Assembly: GCF_014640535.1 (NCBI RefSeq)
Contig: NZ_BMHD01000001.1
Coordinates: 994,214 to 1,058,213, forward strand
Direction of reading: 5' to 3'
From: Cnuibacter physcomitrellae
GTDB lineage: Bacteria; Actinomycetota; Actinomycetes; Actinomycetales; Microbacteriaceae
DNA length: 64,000 bases
The position numbers were made by a program, and so were the translations under genes. Of this stretch, positions 50,133-58,366 are shown piece after piece. Within the stretch, counting starts at the first letter, position 1; each line of letters begins with the position of its first letter. Below the pieces are notes generated by a model, which searched no databases, was not told where the DNA came from, and was given only the letters and a program-made list of their open reading frames with translations.

Positions 50133-50671
50133 CGGTCCTCCGGACTCGGGGCGGGGGTGGCGGGGACGGCCTCCGCCGAGACGGGGTAGAGCGACGCGAG
50201 CCGCAGCATCGTGATGTCGTGGAGCTCCGAGGCCACCGTCGCCGCCTCGGTCGCATCGTCGAGCTCGAGACGTCGCTGCAACTCGGACAGGATCTCGGCG
50301 CGCGAACGACCGGCGGCGCGGATGAGGAACACGCGGTCGAACCGCGCCTCGTAGGCTCGGTTGCCGTCGGCGATCGCGGCCGCGAGGTGCTCGTCCGAGG
50401 CGTCGGCGGTCGACTGCTCGCTGCGCGAGAAGCGCTGCGCCTGCCCCTCCCCCTGAGCCCGCTCGCCGATGCGCGGATGGTGGGCGAGGGCGGCATCGAC
50501 CTCGGCCGGGGTGAGGGAGGCGGCGACGTCGTCGGCCGCCGCGAGCAGCGCCGCGTTGTCGGAGTAGGGACCCGCGGCCACGACGTCGTCCGCGAAGCGC
50601 TGGACGCCCAGACACGACAGCAGGGCCTCGCGGAGCTCATCGTTCGACTGTCCGCTCACCGCATCCGCCAT
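50129..50671 (-). CDS. OHCU decarboxylase
   Basis: Converts 2-oxo-4-hydroxy-4-carboxy-5-ureidoimidazoline to S-allantoin. The 180-residue helical protein has the HPRIGERA motif (catalytic His near 65), SRSEQ and a C-terminal FLIRAAGRSRAEILSELQRRL. The last ~15 residues are Pro/Ala-rich. ATG 50671 is preceded by TAAGCT-N6, only 23 bp from the divergent nucleotidyltransferase gene. First gene of the two-gene unit with HIU hydrolase. Confidence 0.94.
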   Translation of the reverse strand: MADAVSGQSNDELREALLSCLGVQRFADDVVAAGPYSDNAALLAAADDVAASLTPAEVDAALAHHPRIGERAQGEGQAQRFSRSEQSTADASDEHLAAAIADGNRAYEARFDRVFLIRAAGRSRAEILSELQRRLELDDATEAATVASELHDITMLRLASLYPVSAEAVPATPAPSPEDR

Positions 50672-50677
50672 TCGTCC

Positions 50678-50683
50678 AGCTTA
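50678..50683 (-). promoter_or_regulatory. -10 box of the OHCU decarboxylase gene, overlapping the divergent -10
   Basis: TAAGCT on the minus strand, followed by 6 nt and ATG 50671. It shares bases 50682-50683 with the plus-strand -10 box. Confidence 0.65.
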
Positions 50684-50687
50684 CGAT
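50682..50687 (+). promoter_or_regulatory. -10 box of the MocA-like gene, overlapping the divergent -10
   Basis: TACGAT followed by 6 nt and ATG 50694. The two start codons are 22 bp apart. Confidence 0.65.
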
Positions 50688-50693
50688 GAGGGC

Positions 50694-51317
50694 ATGACCG
50701 ACACGATCGTCGGGCTCGTGCTGGCCGCGGGCTCCGGGAGCCGCTACGGAGGACCCAAGGCGCTCGTCGTGGGCGACGACGGCGTGCCGTGGCTCGCCCG
50801 CGCGATCGACGTGCTGAGGAGCGGCGGATGCGACGAGGTGGTCGTCGTGCTCGGCGCGTCGGCCGTCGAGGCGGGTGCGCTGCTCCGCGAGACGGGCCTC
50901 GGCGACGACACGGAGGAGGATGGCGAGTCCCCGGTCCGGGTGGTGGAGACCGAGCACTGGGCCCGTGGCATCGGCGAGTCGCTGCGCGCCGGGCTCACGG
51001 AGGCCGCGCGTGTCGACCCGGTCGCCGTCGTGGTCACCCTCGTCGACCTCCCCGCCCTCCAACCGAGTGCGGTCGAGCGTGTGATCGGCACGCCGCATCC
51101 GCCGAGCGAGGATGCGCTGCGACAGGCCGTGTACGACGGGCGACCCGGGCACCCGGTGCTCATCGGAGCGACGCATCTCCCCGCGCTCGTCGACTCGCTC
51201 GACGGCGACGTCGGCGCACGCCCCTACCTCGTCGCGCACGACGTGCTGGAGGTCGACTGCACGGGGCTCGGCGGGGACGACGACCGTGACGTGCCGGACA
51301 GGCTTCCGCTCGACTGA
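50694..51317 (+). CDS. MobA/MocA-like nucleotidyltransferase
   Basis: 207-residue single-domain NTP transferase with the signature GLVLAAGSGSRYGGPKAL and DLPALQP. By context it probably attaches CMP (or another nucleotide) to molybdopterin for the molybdenum hydroxylase, like MocA of E. coli; another nucleotide substrate is possible. ATG 50694 is supported by TACGAT-N6-ATG. An acidic insertion (GLGDDTEEDGESP, about 72-84) is unusual. Confidence 0.82.
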   Translation: MTDTIVGLVLAAGSGSRYGGPKALVVGDDGVPWLARAIDVLRSGGCDEVVVVLGASAVEAGALLRETGLGDDTEEDGESPVRVVETEHWARGIGESLRAGLTEAARVDPVAVVVTLVDLPALQPSAVERVIGTPHPPSEDALRQAVYDGRPGHPVLIGATHLPALVDSLDGDVGARPYLVAHDVLEVDCTGLGGDDDRDVPDRLPLD

Positions 51318-51380
51318 GCGGCACCTCCGGATCACGACGGCGCCGGAATGCGCTCGTGTCCCTCGCGCGTTGACGACGAC

Positions 51381-52043
51381 ATGACCATCGCAGACGTGAA
51401 GACCATGGGGATCATCGGCGCAGGCAACATCGGAGGGCAGCTCGCTCGGCTCGCCGTCCGACACGGCTACGACGCCGTGATCAGCAACTCCCGCGGCCCC
51501 GAGACCCTCTCCGACCTCATCGCCGAGCTCGGACCGACCGCCCGCGCGGCGACCGCCGCCGAAGCGGGTGAAGCGGGCGACCTGGTCGTCGTCACCATCC
51601 CGCTGAGGAACTACGCCCAGGTGCCGGTCGAGCCCCTGGCCGGCAAGGTCGTCATCGACACGAACAACTACTACCCGCAGCGCGACGGGCAGATCGCCGA
51701 GCTCGACGACGAGACCACCACGACCGCGGAGCTGCTGCAGGCGCACCTGCCGACCTCGACCGTCGTGAAGGCGTTCAACAACATCATGGCGGCCGACCTC
51801 ACCACCGACGGCAGTGCACCGGGCACCCCCGATCGCCGCGCGCTCATCATCGCCGGTGACGACGAGACGGCGAAGGCCACGGTCTCCGCCCTGATCGAGG
51901 AGTTCGGGTTCGACGTCGTCGACGCGGGCCCTCTCGCTGAGGGATGGCGCTTCCAGCGCGACGAGCCCGCCTACGTGACCCGCATGACGGCTCCCGAGGC
52001 CGTCGAGCGCCTCGCCGCCGCCGTCCGCTACGCCGACATGTAG
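51381..52043 (+). CDS. NADPH-dependent F420 reductase-like / NAD(P)-binding oxidoreductase
   Basis: 220-residue Rossmann protein of the NADP_oxidored/F420 family: MGIIGAGNIGGQLARLAVRHGYDAVISNSRGPETL at the N-terminus, DTNNYYPQRDG and VVKAFNNIMAADL. The substrate is not evident; some relatives reduce F420, others are simple NADPH reductases. ATG 51381 is chosen; ATG 51405 (MGIIGAGN) is closer to the domain. It is convergent with rpiR and ends 21 bases before the 23-bp hairpin. Confidence 0.85.
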   Translation: MTIADVKTMGIIGAGNIGGQLARLAVRHGYDAVISNSRGPETLSDLIAELGPTARAATAAEAGEAGDLVVVTIPLRNYAQVPVEPLAGKVVIDTNNYYPQRDGQIAELDDETTTTAELLQAHLPTSTVVKAFNNIMAADLTTDGSAPGTPDRRALIIAGDDETAKATVSALIEEFGFDVVDAGPLAEGWRFQRDEPAYVTRMTAPEAVERLAAAVRYADM

Positions 52044-52063
52044 CCCACGCCCCCACTCGGGCG

Positions 52064-52123
52064 GGCTTTGTCCAGGTTTCCGTCGCTCTTTCGTGAAAAG
52101 GCGACGGAAACCTGGACAAAGCC
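52064..52123. terminator. Bidirectional terminator with 23-bp perfect stem
   Basis: Arms 52064-52086 (starting GGCTTTGTCCAGG) and 52101-52123 are exact complements; the 14-nt loop TCTTTCGTGAAAAG extends the stem further. It separates two convergent transcription units. Confidence 0.8.
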
Positions 52124-52155
52124 GGGGCCCACGGACGGCGCGGGACGCGCACGCT

Positions 52156-53034
52156 TCAGCTCGGGTCGAGCTCGCCTAGGCGGTCGTAGAGGGTCGTGAT
52201 CGTCGCGATGCGCGTGCGCGACTCGCGGGTGCGCAGCGCGAGCGCCGACGACGCGAGGACGTTCACCAGGCTCATCGCGGACGCATAGCTGTCGAGCGCC
52301 GAGACGCTGTCGATAGGGCACTCGATCCACGTCGTGACGCCGTCGGCGTACCGGCGCGCGGAGGCGTCGGCGATGAGCACGATCGGGACGCCCCGGGAGG
52401 CGATGCCGTCGAGCATCCGCCCGAAGCCCGCCGCACGTCGGCGGAACCCGAAGAGCACGACCGCGTCGCGGGCGTCGAGCTCTGCGATCTCCTCCGACAC
52501 GGTCTGGCCGGGCAGCGGAGCGACGTGCACGTGCCCCCGGCCCTGCGCCAGCTGCTCACGGAGGTGCAGCGCGAGCGGGAAGCCGTTGCGCTGGCCGATG
52601 ATCGTCACCGTGCGGGCGCGGGCGAGCAGCGTCGCGACCTGCTCGAGCCGGCCCGCGGGGAGCGAGTCGAGCATCCGCCGGAGGTTCTCCACCTCGCGCA
52701 CGAGGTGCGCGGCGAGATCGGCCGAGGCGCCGGGCACGACGCCGCCCACCGGCACACCGGACGATCGCAGCGCGCGGGCGTGCTCCCGCACCTCCTGCGC
52801 GTTCTCGAAGCCGAGCCGGCGGAAGAGCCTCGACACCGTGGCCTTCGAGACGCCGCTGCGCTGGGCCAGCTCGGTGCCGGAGTAGATCGCGAGATCGCCG
52901 AGGTGGTCGAGGATGAAGTCGGCGGCCCGCTGCTCCTGCGGCGAGAGGTCGCCGTAGGAGCGGTCGATCCGCTGCCCGATGCTCATCGGCGGACGCGACG
53001 GCGTCGCCCCTGACCGCCCGACCGTGGTGCTCAT
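52156..53034 (-). CDS. MurR/RpiR-family transcription regulator
   Basis: 292-residue regulator with an N-terminal HTH_6 domain (YSGTELAQRSGVSKATVSRLFRRLGF, about 52-77) and a C-terminal SIS domain (TVTIIGQRNGFPLALHL, LFGFRRRAAG, IADASARRYAD, about 130-265). It starts 4 bases after the allC stop, so it is probably the last gene of the pucG-allC-rpiR unit and likely controls ureide/purine catabolism. The repeated GTTTCGT/ACGAAAC boxes at 55603-55652 are the best operator candidates. Confidence 0.9.
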   Translation of the reverse strand: MSTTVGRSGATPSRPPMSIGQRIDRSYGDLSPQEQRAADFILDHLGDLAIYSGTELAQRSGVSKATVSRLFRRLGFENAQEVREHARALRSSGVPVGGVVPGASADLAAHLVREVENLRRMLDSLPAGRLEQVATLLARARTVTIIGQRNGFPLALHLREQLAQGRGHVHVAPLPGQTVSEEIAELDARDAVVLFGFRRRAAGFGRMLDGIASRGVPIVLIADASARRYADGVTTWIECPIDSVSALDSYASAMSLVNVLASSALALRTRESRTRIATITTLYDRLGELDPS

Positions 53035-53038
53035 GGGA

Positions 53039-54319
53039 CTACCCGACCGGCGTCGGCGACACCGGAGCGAGCGGCTCCGGGGTGTCGTCCACCACGGCGA
53101 GCACCGCCGCCTCGAACGCGTCGAGCGCCTTGGCGACGTCGTCCTCCGTGACGTGCTCGTCGGGATGATGGCTGACGCCGCCCTCGCAGCGGATGAACAT
53201 CATCCCGATCTCCGCGATCTCGGCGACCGCCATGGCGTCGTGACCCGCCTTCGAGAACAGCGACATCGGACGGTGGTCCCCCGTCGCCTTGATCCCGGCG
53301 GAGATCACGCCCTTGAGCCTCGGGCTGCAGGATGCGGCGGGCGCCGAGTGCGTCTGCACGCTCTCCCAGCGCAGCCGGCGCTGGCGGCAGATGTCGCTCA
53401 GCATGTCCTGGATGACGTCCCAGATGCGATCGCGCTCCGAGTCGTACTCACCCCGGAGGTCGAGGCTGAACTCGACGCGCCCCGGGATCACGTTGACCGC
53501 ATCCGGCCACACCTCGAGGTGCCCGACCGTGGCGATGAGCTGCGCGGAGCGGGCGATCCGCTCGATCGCGAGGATCGCGTCGGAGGCGCCGGCGAGCGCG
53601 TCGCGTCGCCGCTCGTACGGGGTGCCCGAGTGGCCGGCCCGCCCGTGGATGGTGATGAGGAAGCGGCGCGCGCCGGCGATCGAGCTCACGACGCCCAGCG
53701 CCTTGTTCTCGTCCTCCAGGTACGGCCCCTGCTCGATGTGCGACTCGAGGTACCCGACGAGCTCCTCCGGGCGCCGGGCGGCGTCGGCGATCCGTTCGGG
53801 GTCGAGACCGAAGTCGAGGTACGCCTGGCGCAGCGAGACGCCGTGCTCGTCCTCGAGCGCCCACCACTCGTCCTCCCAGGTGCCCGCGAGCGCGCGGCTG
53901 CCGAGCAGGGCGCGGCCGAAGCGGGTGCCCTCCTCGTCGGCGAACGCCACGACCTCGAGCGCGAACGGCAGCTCTCGACCGGACGCATGGATGCGCTCGA
54001 CCACCGCGATGGCCGACAGGACGCCGAGGATCCCGTCGTACCTCCCCGCGGACGGGACGGTGTCGAGGTGCGAGCCGAGCAGCAGTGCGGGCAGACCCTG
54101 CTCGCGGCCCTCGAGCCGGCCGCAGAGGTTGCCCGCCGCATCCTGCCAGGTGCGCATGCCCGCCTGACGCATCCACTCCGCGACGAGGTCGTTGACCTCG
54201 CGATGCTCCTTCGAGAGATAGACCCGCTGGATCAGCCCATCCGGAAGCGAGGAGAACGTGGCGAGCCGATCGCAGCGCTCGAGGATCTCCGCGGCGCTCG
54301 TCGAGGCCAGGACGCTCAT
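53039..54319 (-). CDS. allC: Allantoate amidohydrolase (M20 family)
   Basis: Hydrolyses allantoate to ureidoglycine (or its hydrolysis products), CO2 and NH3. The 426-residue di-metal protein has GSHLDTVPSAGRYDGILGV (about 80-98), ADEEGTRF (about 126-133), ESHIEQGPYLE (about 190) and SKAGHDAMAVA (about 365), with the conserved His/Asp/Glu ligands. ATG 54319 overlaps the upstream aminotransferase stop (ATGA). Ureidoglycolase/carbamoylase variants of the family exist, but the PucG neighbour supports allantoate. Confidence 0.92.
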   Translation of the reverse strand: MSVLASTSAAEILERCDRLATFSSLPDGLIQRVYLSKEHREVNDLVAEWMRQAGMRTWQDAAGNLCGRLEGREQGLPALLLGSHLDTVPSAGRYDGILGVLSAIAVVERIHASGRELPFALEVVAFADEEGTRFGRALLGSRALAGTWEDEWWALEDEHGVSLRQAYLDFGLDPERIADAARRPEELVGYLESHIEQGPYLEDENKALGVVSSIAGARRFLITIHGRAGHSGTPYERRRDALAGASDAILAIERIARSAQLIATVGHLEVWPDAVNVIPGRVEFSLDLRGEYDSERDRIWDVIQDMLSDICRQRRLRWESVQTHSAPAASCSPRLKGVISAGIKATGDHRPMSLFSKAGHDAMAVAEIAEIGMMFIRCEGGVSHHPDEHVTEDDVAKALDAFEAAVLAVVDDTPEPLAPVSPTPVG

Positions 54320-55572
54320 GCCGCGCTCCCCTCGTCTGCCGACGTGTCCACGACCGAGGACGCGTACGCCTGGTACGCCGCATCCACTCCCCCGCCCGGG
54401 ACCACGGCCGCGCCCTGTCGGCGCAGCACCGTCTCGAGGGCGGCGAGCGTGGTGAGCACCGCATCCTTGCGGGCGTTGTAGCCCATGGTGCCGATGCGCC
54501 AGACCTTGCCGTGCAGCGGTCCGAACGAGGTTCCGATCTCGATGCCGAAGTCCTCCAGCAGCTCGCCGCGGACCGCGTCCCCGTTCACGCCGTCGGGGAT
54601 CACCACCGCGACGACGTTGTTCATCTTGTGCGAGAGGTCGCCGAACGTGGCCAGACCGAGGCCCTGCACGCCGGCCAGCATCGCCGCGCCGTGCACGCGG
54701 TGCCTCTCGACCGCGGCGTCGACGCCCTCCTCCACCAGCAGGCGGGCGCATTCGCGCGCGCCGTACAGCATGCTCGTCGCCTCGGTGTGATGGTTGAGGC
54801 GCTTCTCGCCCCAGTAGTCGAAGATCATCGCGAGGTCGAGGTAGTTCGAGCGGATGCGGGTGGCGTGCACCTCGTCGGCGCTCGACGCGATGCCCGCTTC
54901 GATGCTCTTCCGCGAGTCGATGACCTCGACGGCGCGGGGCGAGAACGTCGCGGGCGCGGATCCGGACGGCCCGCCGAGGCACTTCTGGAGCCCGGCCGTG
55001 ACGGCGTCGAGACCCAGCGCATCCGTGTCGAACGGGTTGCCGCCGAGACTGGCGGTGACGTCGGTGTAGAACAGCACGCCGTGCTTCGCGCACAGCTCGC
55101 CGAGGCCCTCGAGCGGCTGCGCCACCGTCGTGCTGGTGTCGCCGTGCACGACCGCGAGGAGCTTAGGCTGGACGCTCCGGAGCGCCGACGCGATCTCGGC
55201 CTCGGTGAAGACCTGGCCCCACTCCTTCTCGATCACGTGCACCTCGGCGCCGGCGCGCTCGGCGATCTCACGCAGCAGATGACCGAAGCGGCCGAAGATC
55301 GGCACGAGCACGCGGTCTCCGGGGCTGACCAGGCTGACGATCGCCGCCTCGATGCCCGCCCGCGACGTGCCGTCGACGAGGAGCGTCTGCCGGTTGCGCG
55401 TCTTGAAGACCTGGCGGTAGAGCTCCATCGTCTCGTTCATGTACCCGGTCATCGCCGGGTCGTACTGACCCACCAGCTGGGCGGACATCGCGCGCAGCAC
55501 GCGCGGGTCGGCGTTGATCGGGCCGGGGCCCATCAGGAGGCGAGGCGGCGGGTTGATCGGCAGCGTGCTGAT
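54316..55572 (-). CDS. PucG-type (S)-ureidoglycine-glyoxylate aminotransferase, probable AUC start
   Basis: PLP enzyme of the AGXT class that transaminates ureidoglycine with glyoxylate to give glycine. It has LLMGPGPINADPRVLRAMS, DGTSRAGIEAAI, the PLP lysine in GLQKCLGGPSGS and a C-terminal GTMGYNA. ATG 55533 would start inside the conserved LPINPPPRLLMGPGP segment and has no ribosome binding site. In frame upstream there is no ATG, GTG or TTG; ATC at 55572-55570 follows CAGGAG by 6 nt and gives a normal 418-residue protein. The stop overlaps allC. Confidence 0.88.
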   Translation of the reverse strand: MSTLPINPPPRLLMGPGPINADPRVLRAMSAQLVGQYDPAMTGYMNETMELYRQVFKTRNRQTLLVDGTSRAGIEAAIVSLVSPGDRVLVPIFGRFGHLLREIAERAGAEVHVIEKEWGQVFTEAEIASALRSVQPKLLAVVHGDTSTTVAQPLEGLGELCAKHGVLFYTDVTASLGGNPFDTDALGLDAVTAGLQKCLGGPSGSAPATFSPRAVEVIDSRKSIEAGIASSADEVHATRIRSNYLDLAMIFDYWGEKRLNHHTEATSMLYGARECARLLVEEGVDAAVERHRVHGAAMLAGVQGLGLATFGDLSHKMNNVVAVVIPDGVNGDAVRGELLEDFGIEIGTSFGPLHGKVWRIGTMGYNARKDAVLTTLAALETVLRRQGAAVVPGGGVDAAYQAYASSVVDTSADEGSAA

Positions 55573-55602
55573 GGGAGGCTCCTGTCTCGACGTGAGAGCA
55601 CT

Positions 55603-55652
55603 GTTTCGTGACCCCCATCGTACGAAACCGGTGTTTCACCCGTGTTTCGTGC
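55603..55652. promoter_or_regulatory. Cluster of GTTTCGT/ACGAAAC boxes upstream of the pucG-allC-rpiR unit
   Basis: GTTTCGT (55603-55609) and ACGAAAC (55622-55628) form an inverted repeat with 12-nt spacing; GTGTTTCAC (55631-55639) and TGTTTCGT (55643-55650) follow. The cluster lies 31-80 nt upstream of the start codon in the only sizeable gap of the operon and suits a multi-site RpiR operator. Confidence 0.55.
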
Positions 55653-55664
55653 GCGTGCCCCGGC

Positions 55665-57236
55665 TCAGGCGGTGAACGACGACGCGAGGGCGATCAGGGA
55701 GAGGTCGGTGTAGCGCGGGCCGACGAGGCACAGGCCGAGCGGAGCGAGGCGGCCCGAGAGCACGGCCGACGGAGCCGACAGCACCGGCGCCGAGACCGCC
55801 GGGTACCCGCCCACTCCCGCGACGGCGGTCATCCGGAGCGTGCCCGCGCGCACGGCGGCGATCTCCTCGGGCGAGGCGTCGAGCCCGGGCGCCGTGGACG
55901 ATGTGCTCGGCAGCAGCAGCACGCGGCCGTCGAGCACGGCGTCGAGCCGCCCGCGAAGCTCGACGAGGCGGGCCCGAGCGGCGTCCGCCTCGGCGGCGCT
56001 GGTCCGCGAGGCGATCTCGAACCGCTCGGCCACGTCCGGTCCGAGCACGCCGGGGTGCGCGGAGATCCACGCCCCGTCGGCAGCCCACGCCTCGGCGCCC
56101 TGCACCGTGCGGAAGGTCGTGAACATCTCGTCGAGGTCGCCCAGGTCGACGACCTCCACCCCGCCGAGATCCGCGATGAAGCCGTCGAAGGCGGCCCGCA
56201 CCTCCGGAGTGCAGCTCTCGACCAGATCGCTGGACACGACGAACGTCTCCGGGGCGACGGCCTGCATCGCGGGATCGAGCGACGCGACCGCGGCGGCCTC
56301 GAGCGTCGCCGCCGAGCGGGTCAGCCATCCGATCGTGTCGAACGACGGCGCCAGGGGCACGAGCCCCTCCGCGCTGACTGCCCCGTGCGTGGTGCGGAGC
56401 CCCCACAGGCCCTGATACGAAGCGGGCACGCGGATCGAGCCCGCGGTGTCGGTGGCGAGTCCGATCGTGGCCTGTCCGAGCGCGACCGCCGACGCGGGTC
56501 CGCTCGAGGACCCCCCGGGGATCGCCCCGGGCACCGCGGGGTTGGGCGGGGTGCCGTAGTGGACGTTGCGTCCGGCGACGCTGTAGGCGAACTCGTCGGT
56601 GCGGGCGATGCCGAGCACGGCCGCCCCCGCAGCGCGCAGGGCCGCGACCGCATCCGCGTCGGCCTCCTCGACCGGCGACTCCGCGAGGTAGTCGGGGATG
56701 CCCGCACCGACCGCGAAGCCGCCGACCGCGAAGAGGTCCTTCACGGCGACCGTCATCCCGTCGAGCGGCCCGGATGCGGTCGGCGCGGCGAGCGGATCTC
56801 CCACGGCCCGCCAGACGCTCCGGTCGAAGGGCGGCGGCGCGGCCTGCACGTGAGCGCCGGTGATCGCCCAGCCCTGGTCGGACAGGCGCTCCCAGAGCTG
56901 CGTCTGCACACCCGTACCGCCCTTGGCCGCGCGGCTGATCGAGACGATCAGCGCCGCCGCCGGCGACACCACCCGGATCCGCACCTCGGCGATCGTGCGG
57001 GCCGGCGTCCCGCCCCGCATCCGGCGGAACGCGCCGATGCGCTCGTGCCCGACCAGGAGCCCCGACGCGTCGGTCCGCATCGTCGAGTCGCCCGGTGCGA
57101 ACAGCCGATCGAGCGCCTCCGTGTCGTTCGCCATGAGGGCGTCCTCGTACTCCCAGAACGCCTCGACGAGACCCTCCGGGAGCTCACCCTCGACGACGGG
57201 CACGACGCGGTCCGACTGTGCGCGCTGCTCAGACAT
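55665..57236 (-). CDS. AtzH-like domain fused to an amidase-signature hydrolase
   Basis: 523-residue protein. Residues about 10-135 match the AtzH/DUF3225 nuclear-transport-factor-like domain (EAFWEYEDALMANDTEALDRLF, GHERIGAFRRMRGG). Residues about 155-520 are an amidase with Lys in VAVKDLFAVGG, GGSSSGPASAVALG and TDTAGSIRVPAS, the Ser-cisSer-Lys triad. In cyanuric acid degraders AtzH is a small subunit assisting the amidase AtzE; here both are on one chain. It overlaps the formamidase gene by 8 bases. Likely substrates are small ureido/carboxy-amides of the ureide pathway. Confidence 0.85.
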   Translation of the reverse strand: MSEQRAQSDRVVPVVEGELPEGLVEAFWEYEDALMANDTEALDRLFAPGDSTMRTDASGLLVGHERIGAFRRMRGGTPARTIAEVRIRVVSPAAALIVSISRAAKGGTGVQTQLWERLSDQGWAITGAHVQAAPPPFDRSVWRAVGDPLAAPTASGPLDGMTVAVKDLFAVGGFAVGAGIPDYLAESPVEEADADAVAALRAAGAAVLGIARTDEFAYSVAGRNVHYGTPPNPAVPGAIPGGSSSGPASAVALGQATIGLATDTAGSIRVPASYQGLWGLRTTHGAVSAEGLVPLAPSFDTIGWLTRSAATLEAAAVASLDPAMQAVAPETFVVSSDLVESCTPEVRAAFDGFIADLGGVEVVDLGDLDEMFTTFRTVQGAEAWAADGAWISAHPGVLGPDVAERFEIASRTSAAEADAARARLVELRGRLDAVLDGRVLLLPSTSSTAPGLDASPEEIAAVRAGTLRMTAVAGVGGYPAVSAPVLSAPSAVLSGRLAPLGLCLVGPRYTDLSLIALASSFTA

Positions 57237-58308
57237 CGAAGTCCGCCTTCCGGATGCGGGCGTGCACGCCCTTGACGATGTCGACCACCTGGGAGATGTC
57301 GAAGTCCGTCGCCGCGGAGAGGTACGCCAGCGCGTGCGCGCGGTCGAGACCCCAGCGCGCCTCGAGCAGTGCGATCGACGCTCGGACGCAGTTCGCCACG
57401 GCGACGTCGAGGTCCTCGTCGAGCCCGGTGGGCACGAGGAACTCGCTCGTCTCGGCGAGCGGCCCCGCCACCGCGCCGAACTCGGCGAGCGCGTCCGACT
57501 GCGACAGCAGGTCGAAGCGGACCGTCACCCGCAGCGAGGCCTCCATCGCCGTGAGCGCCACCTCGCCGTCGCCCTGCGCGAAGTGCGGGTCGCCGACGTA
57601 GGCCAGCGCGTCCGGCACCTGGACCGGGAGGTAGAGGGACGAGCCGACGGTGAGGAGCTTGATGTCGATGTTGCCGCCGTACTCGGCCGGCGGGACGGAG
57701 TGTGGACGTAGCGGCGACTCGGTCGCGACACCCATGATGCCGAGGAACGGCGCGAGCGGGAACCGCACCGACCGGTCGCTGCCGGGGGCGATGGGGAACG
57801 TGCCGAACCGGCCGTCCTCGATCGCCGAGGCGAAGACGCTCACGTTGTCGGGACCCTCCGGGAACTCCCCGGGGAGCGCACCCTTGCCGTGGCGGTTCGT
57901 GATGACGCCGTAGGGCACACGCAGCGAGGTCTCGAGCACGGTCATCTTGAGCAGATCGCCCGGGCGCGCCCCGCGCACCGCGATCGGGCCCGTCACGACG
58001 TGCGGGCCGTCGTGCGCGGGATCGCGCGGGTAGTCGGACGCCGCCAGCGCGATCGCATCCTGCAGCACGCCGTCGCCGTCGACGCCCTTCGAGCGGAAGT
58101 ACGCGAGCGGATCGCGGCCCTGGTCCTCCATGACGCCCTCATGACTGATCGTGTCGATCGTCACGTCGGTGCCCGGGTCGATCGTGAGCACAGGGCTGTC
58201 GGATGCGCTGGGCAGCCGGCCCCAGAGGACGTGCCCGGCGGTCGCGGGGAGGTACTCGGCGGCGCGGATCGGCCCTGATCCGGGCTGCAGCACGGTGGGG
58301 TGGGTCAT
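57229..58308 (-). CDS. Acetamidase/formamidase-family amidohydrolase
   Basis: Releases ammonia from formamide or another short amide. The 359-residue protein has HVLWGRLPSASDSPVLTIDPGTDVTIDTISHEG, GPHVVTGPIAVRGARPGDLLKMTVL and HFAQGDGEVALTAMEASL, all typical of the FmdA/AmdA fold. ATG 58308 gives MTHPTVLQPGSGPI and lies 7 nt after TAGCCT. First gene of the formamidase-amidase(-pucG-allC-rpiR) direction. Divergent from the DUF1275 gene. Confidence 0.9.
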   Translation of the reverse strand: MTHPTVLQPGSGPIRAAEYLPATAGHVLWGRLPSASDSPVLTIDPGTDVTIDTISHEGVMEDQGRDPLAYFRSKGVDGDGVLQDAIALAASDYPRDPAHDGPHVVTGPIAVRGARPGDLLKMTVLETSLRVPYGVITNRHGKGALPGEFPEGPDNVSVFASAIEDGRFGTFPIAPGSDRSVRFPLAPFLGIMGVATESPLRPHSVPPAEYGGNIDIKLLTVGSSLYLPVQVPDALAYVGDPHFAQGDGEVALTAMEASLRVTVRFDLLSQSDALAEFGAVAGPLAETSEFLVPTGLDEDLDVAVANCVRASIALLEARWGLDRAHALAYLSAATDFDISQVVDIVKGVHARIRKADFDV

Positions 58309-58315
58309 GGGTCCG

Positions 58316-58321
58316 AGGCTA
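58316..58321 (-). promoter_or_regulatory. -10 box of the formamidase gene
   Basis: TAGCCT on the minus strand, followed by 7 nt and ATG 58308. Confidence 0.45.
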
Positions 58322-58366
58322 GCGTCCGTTTGCTTCGGCTCTGTTACGGCGGATACGGTCATGCCC

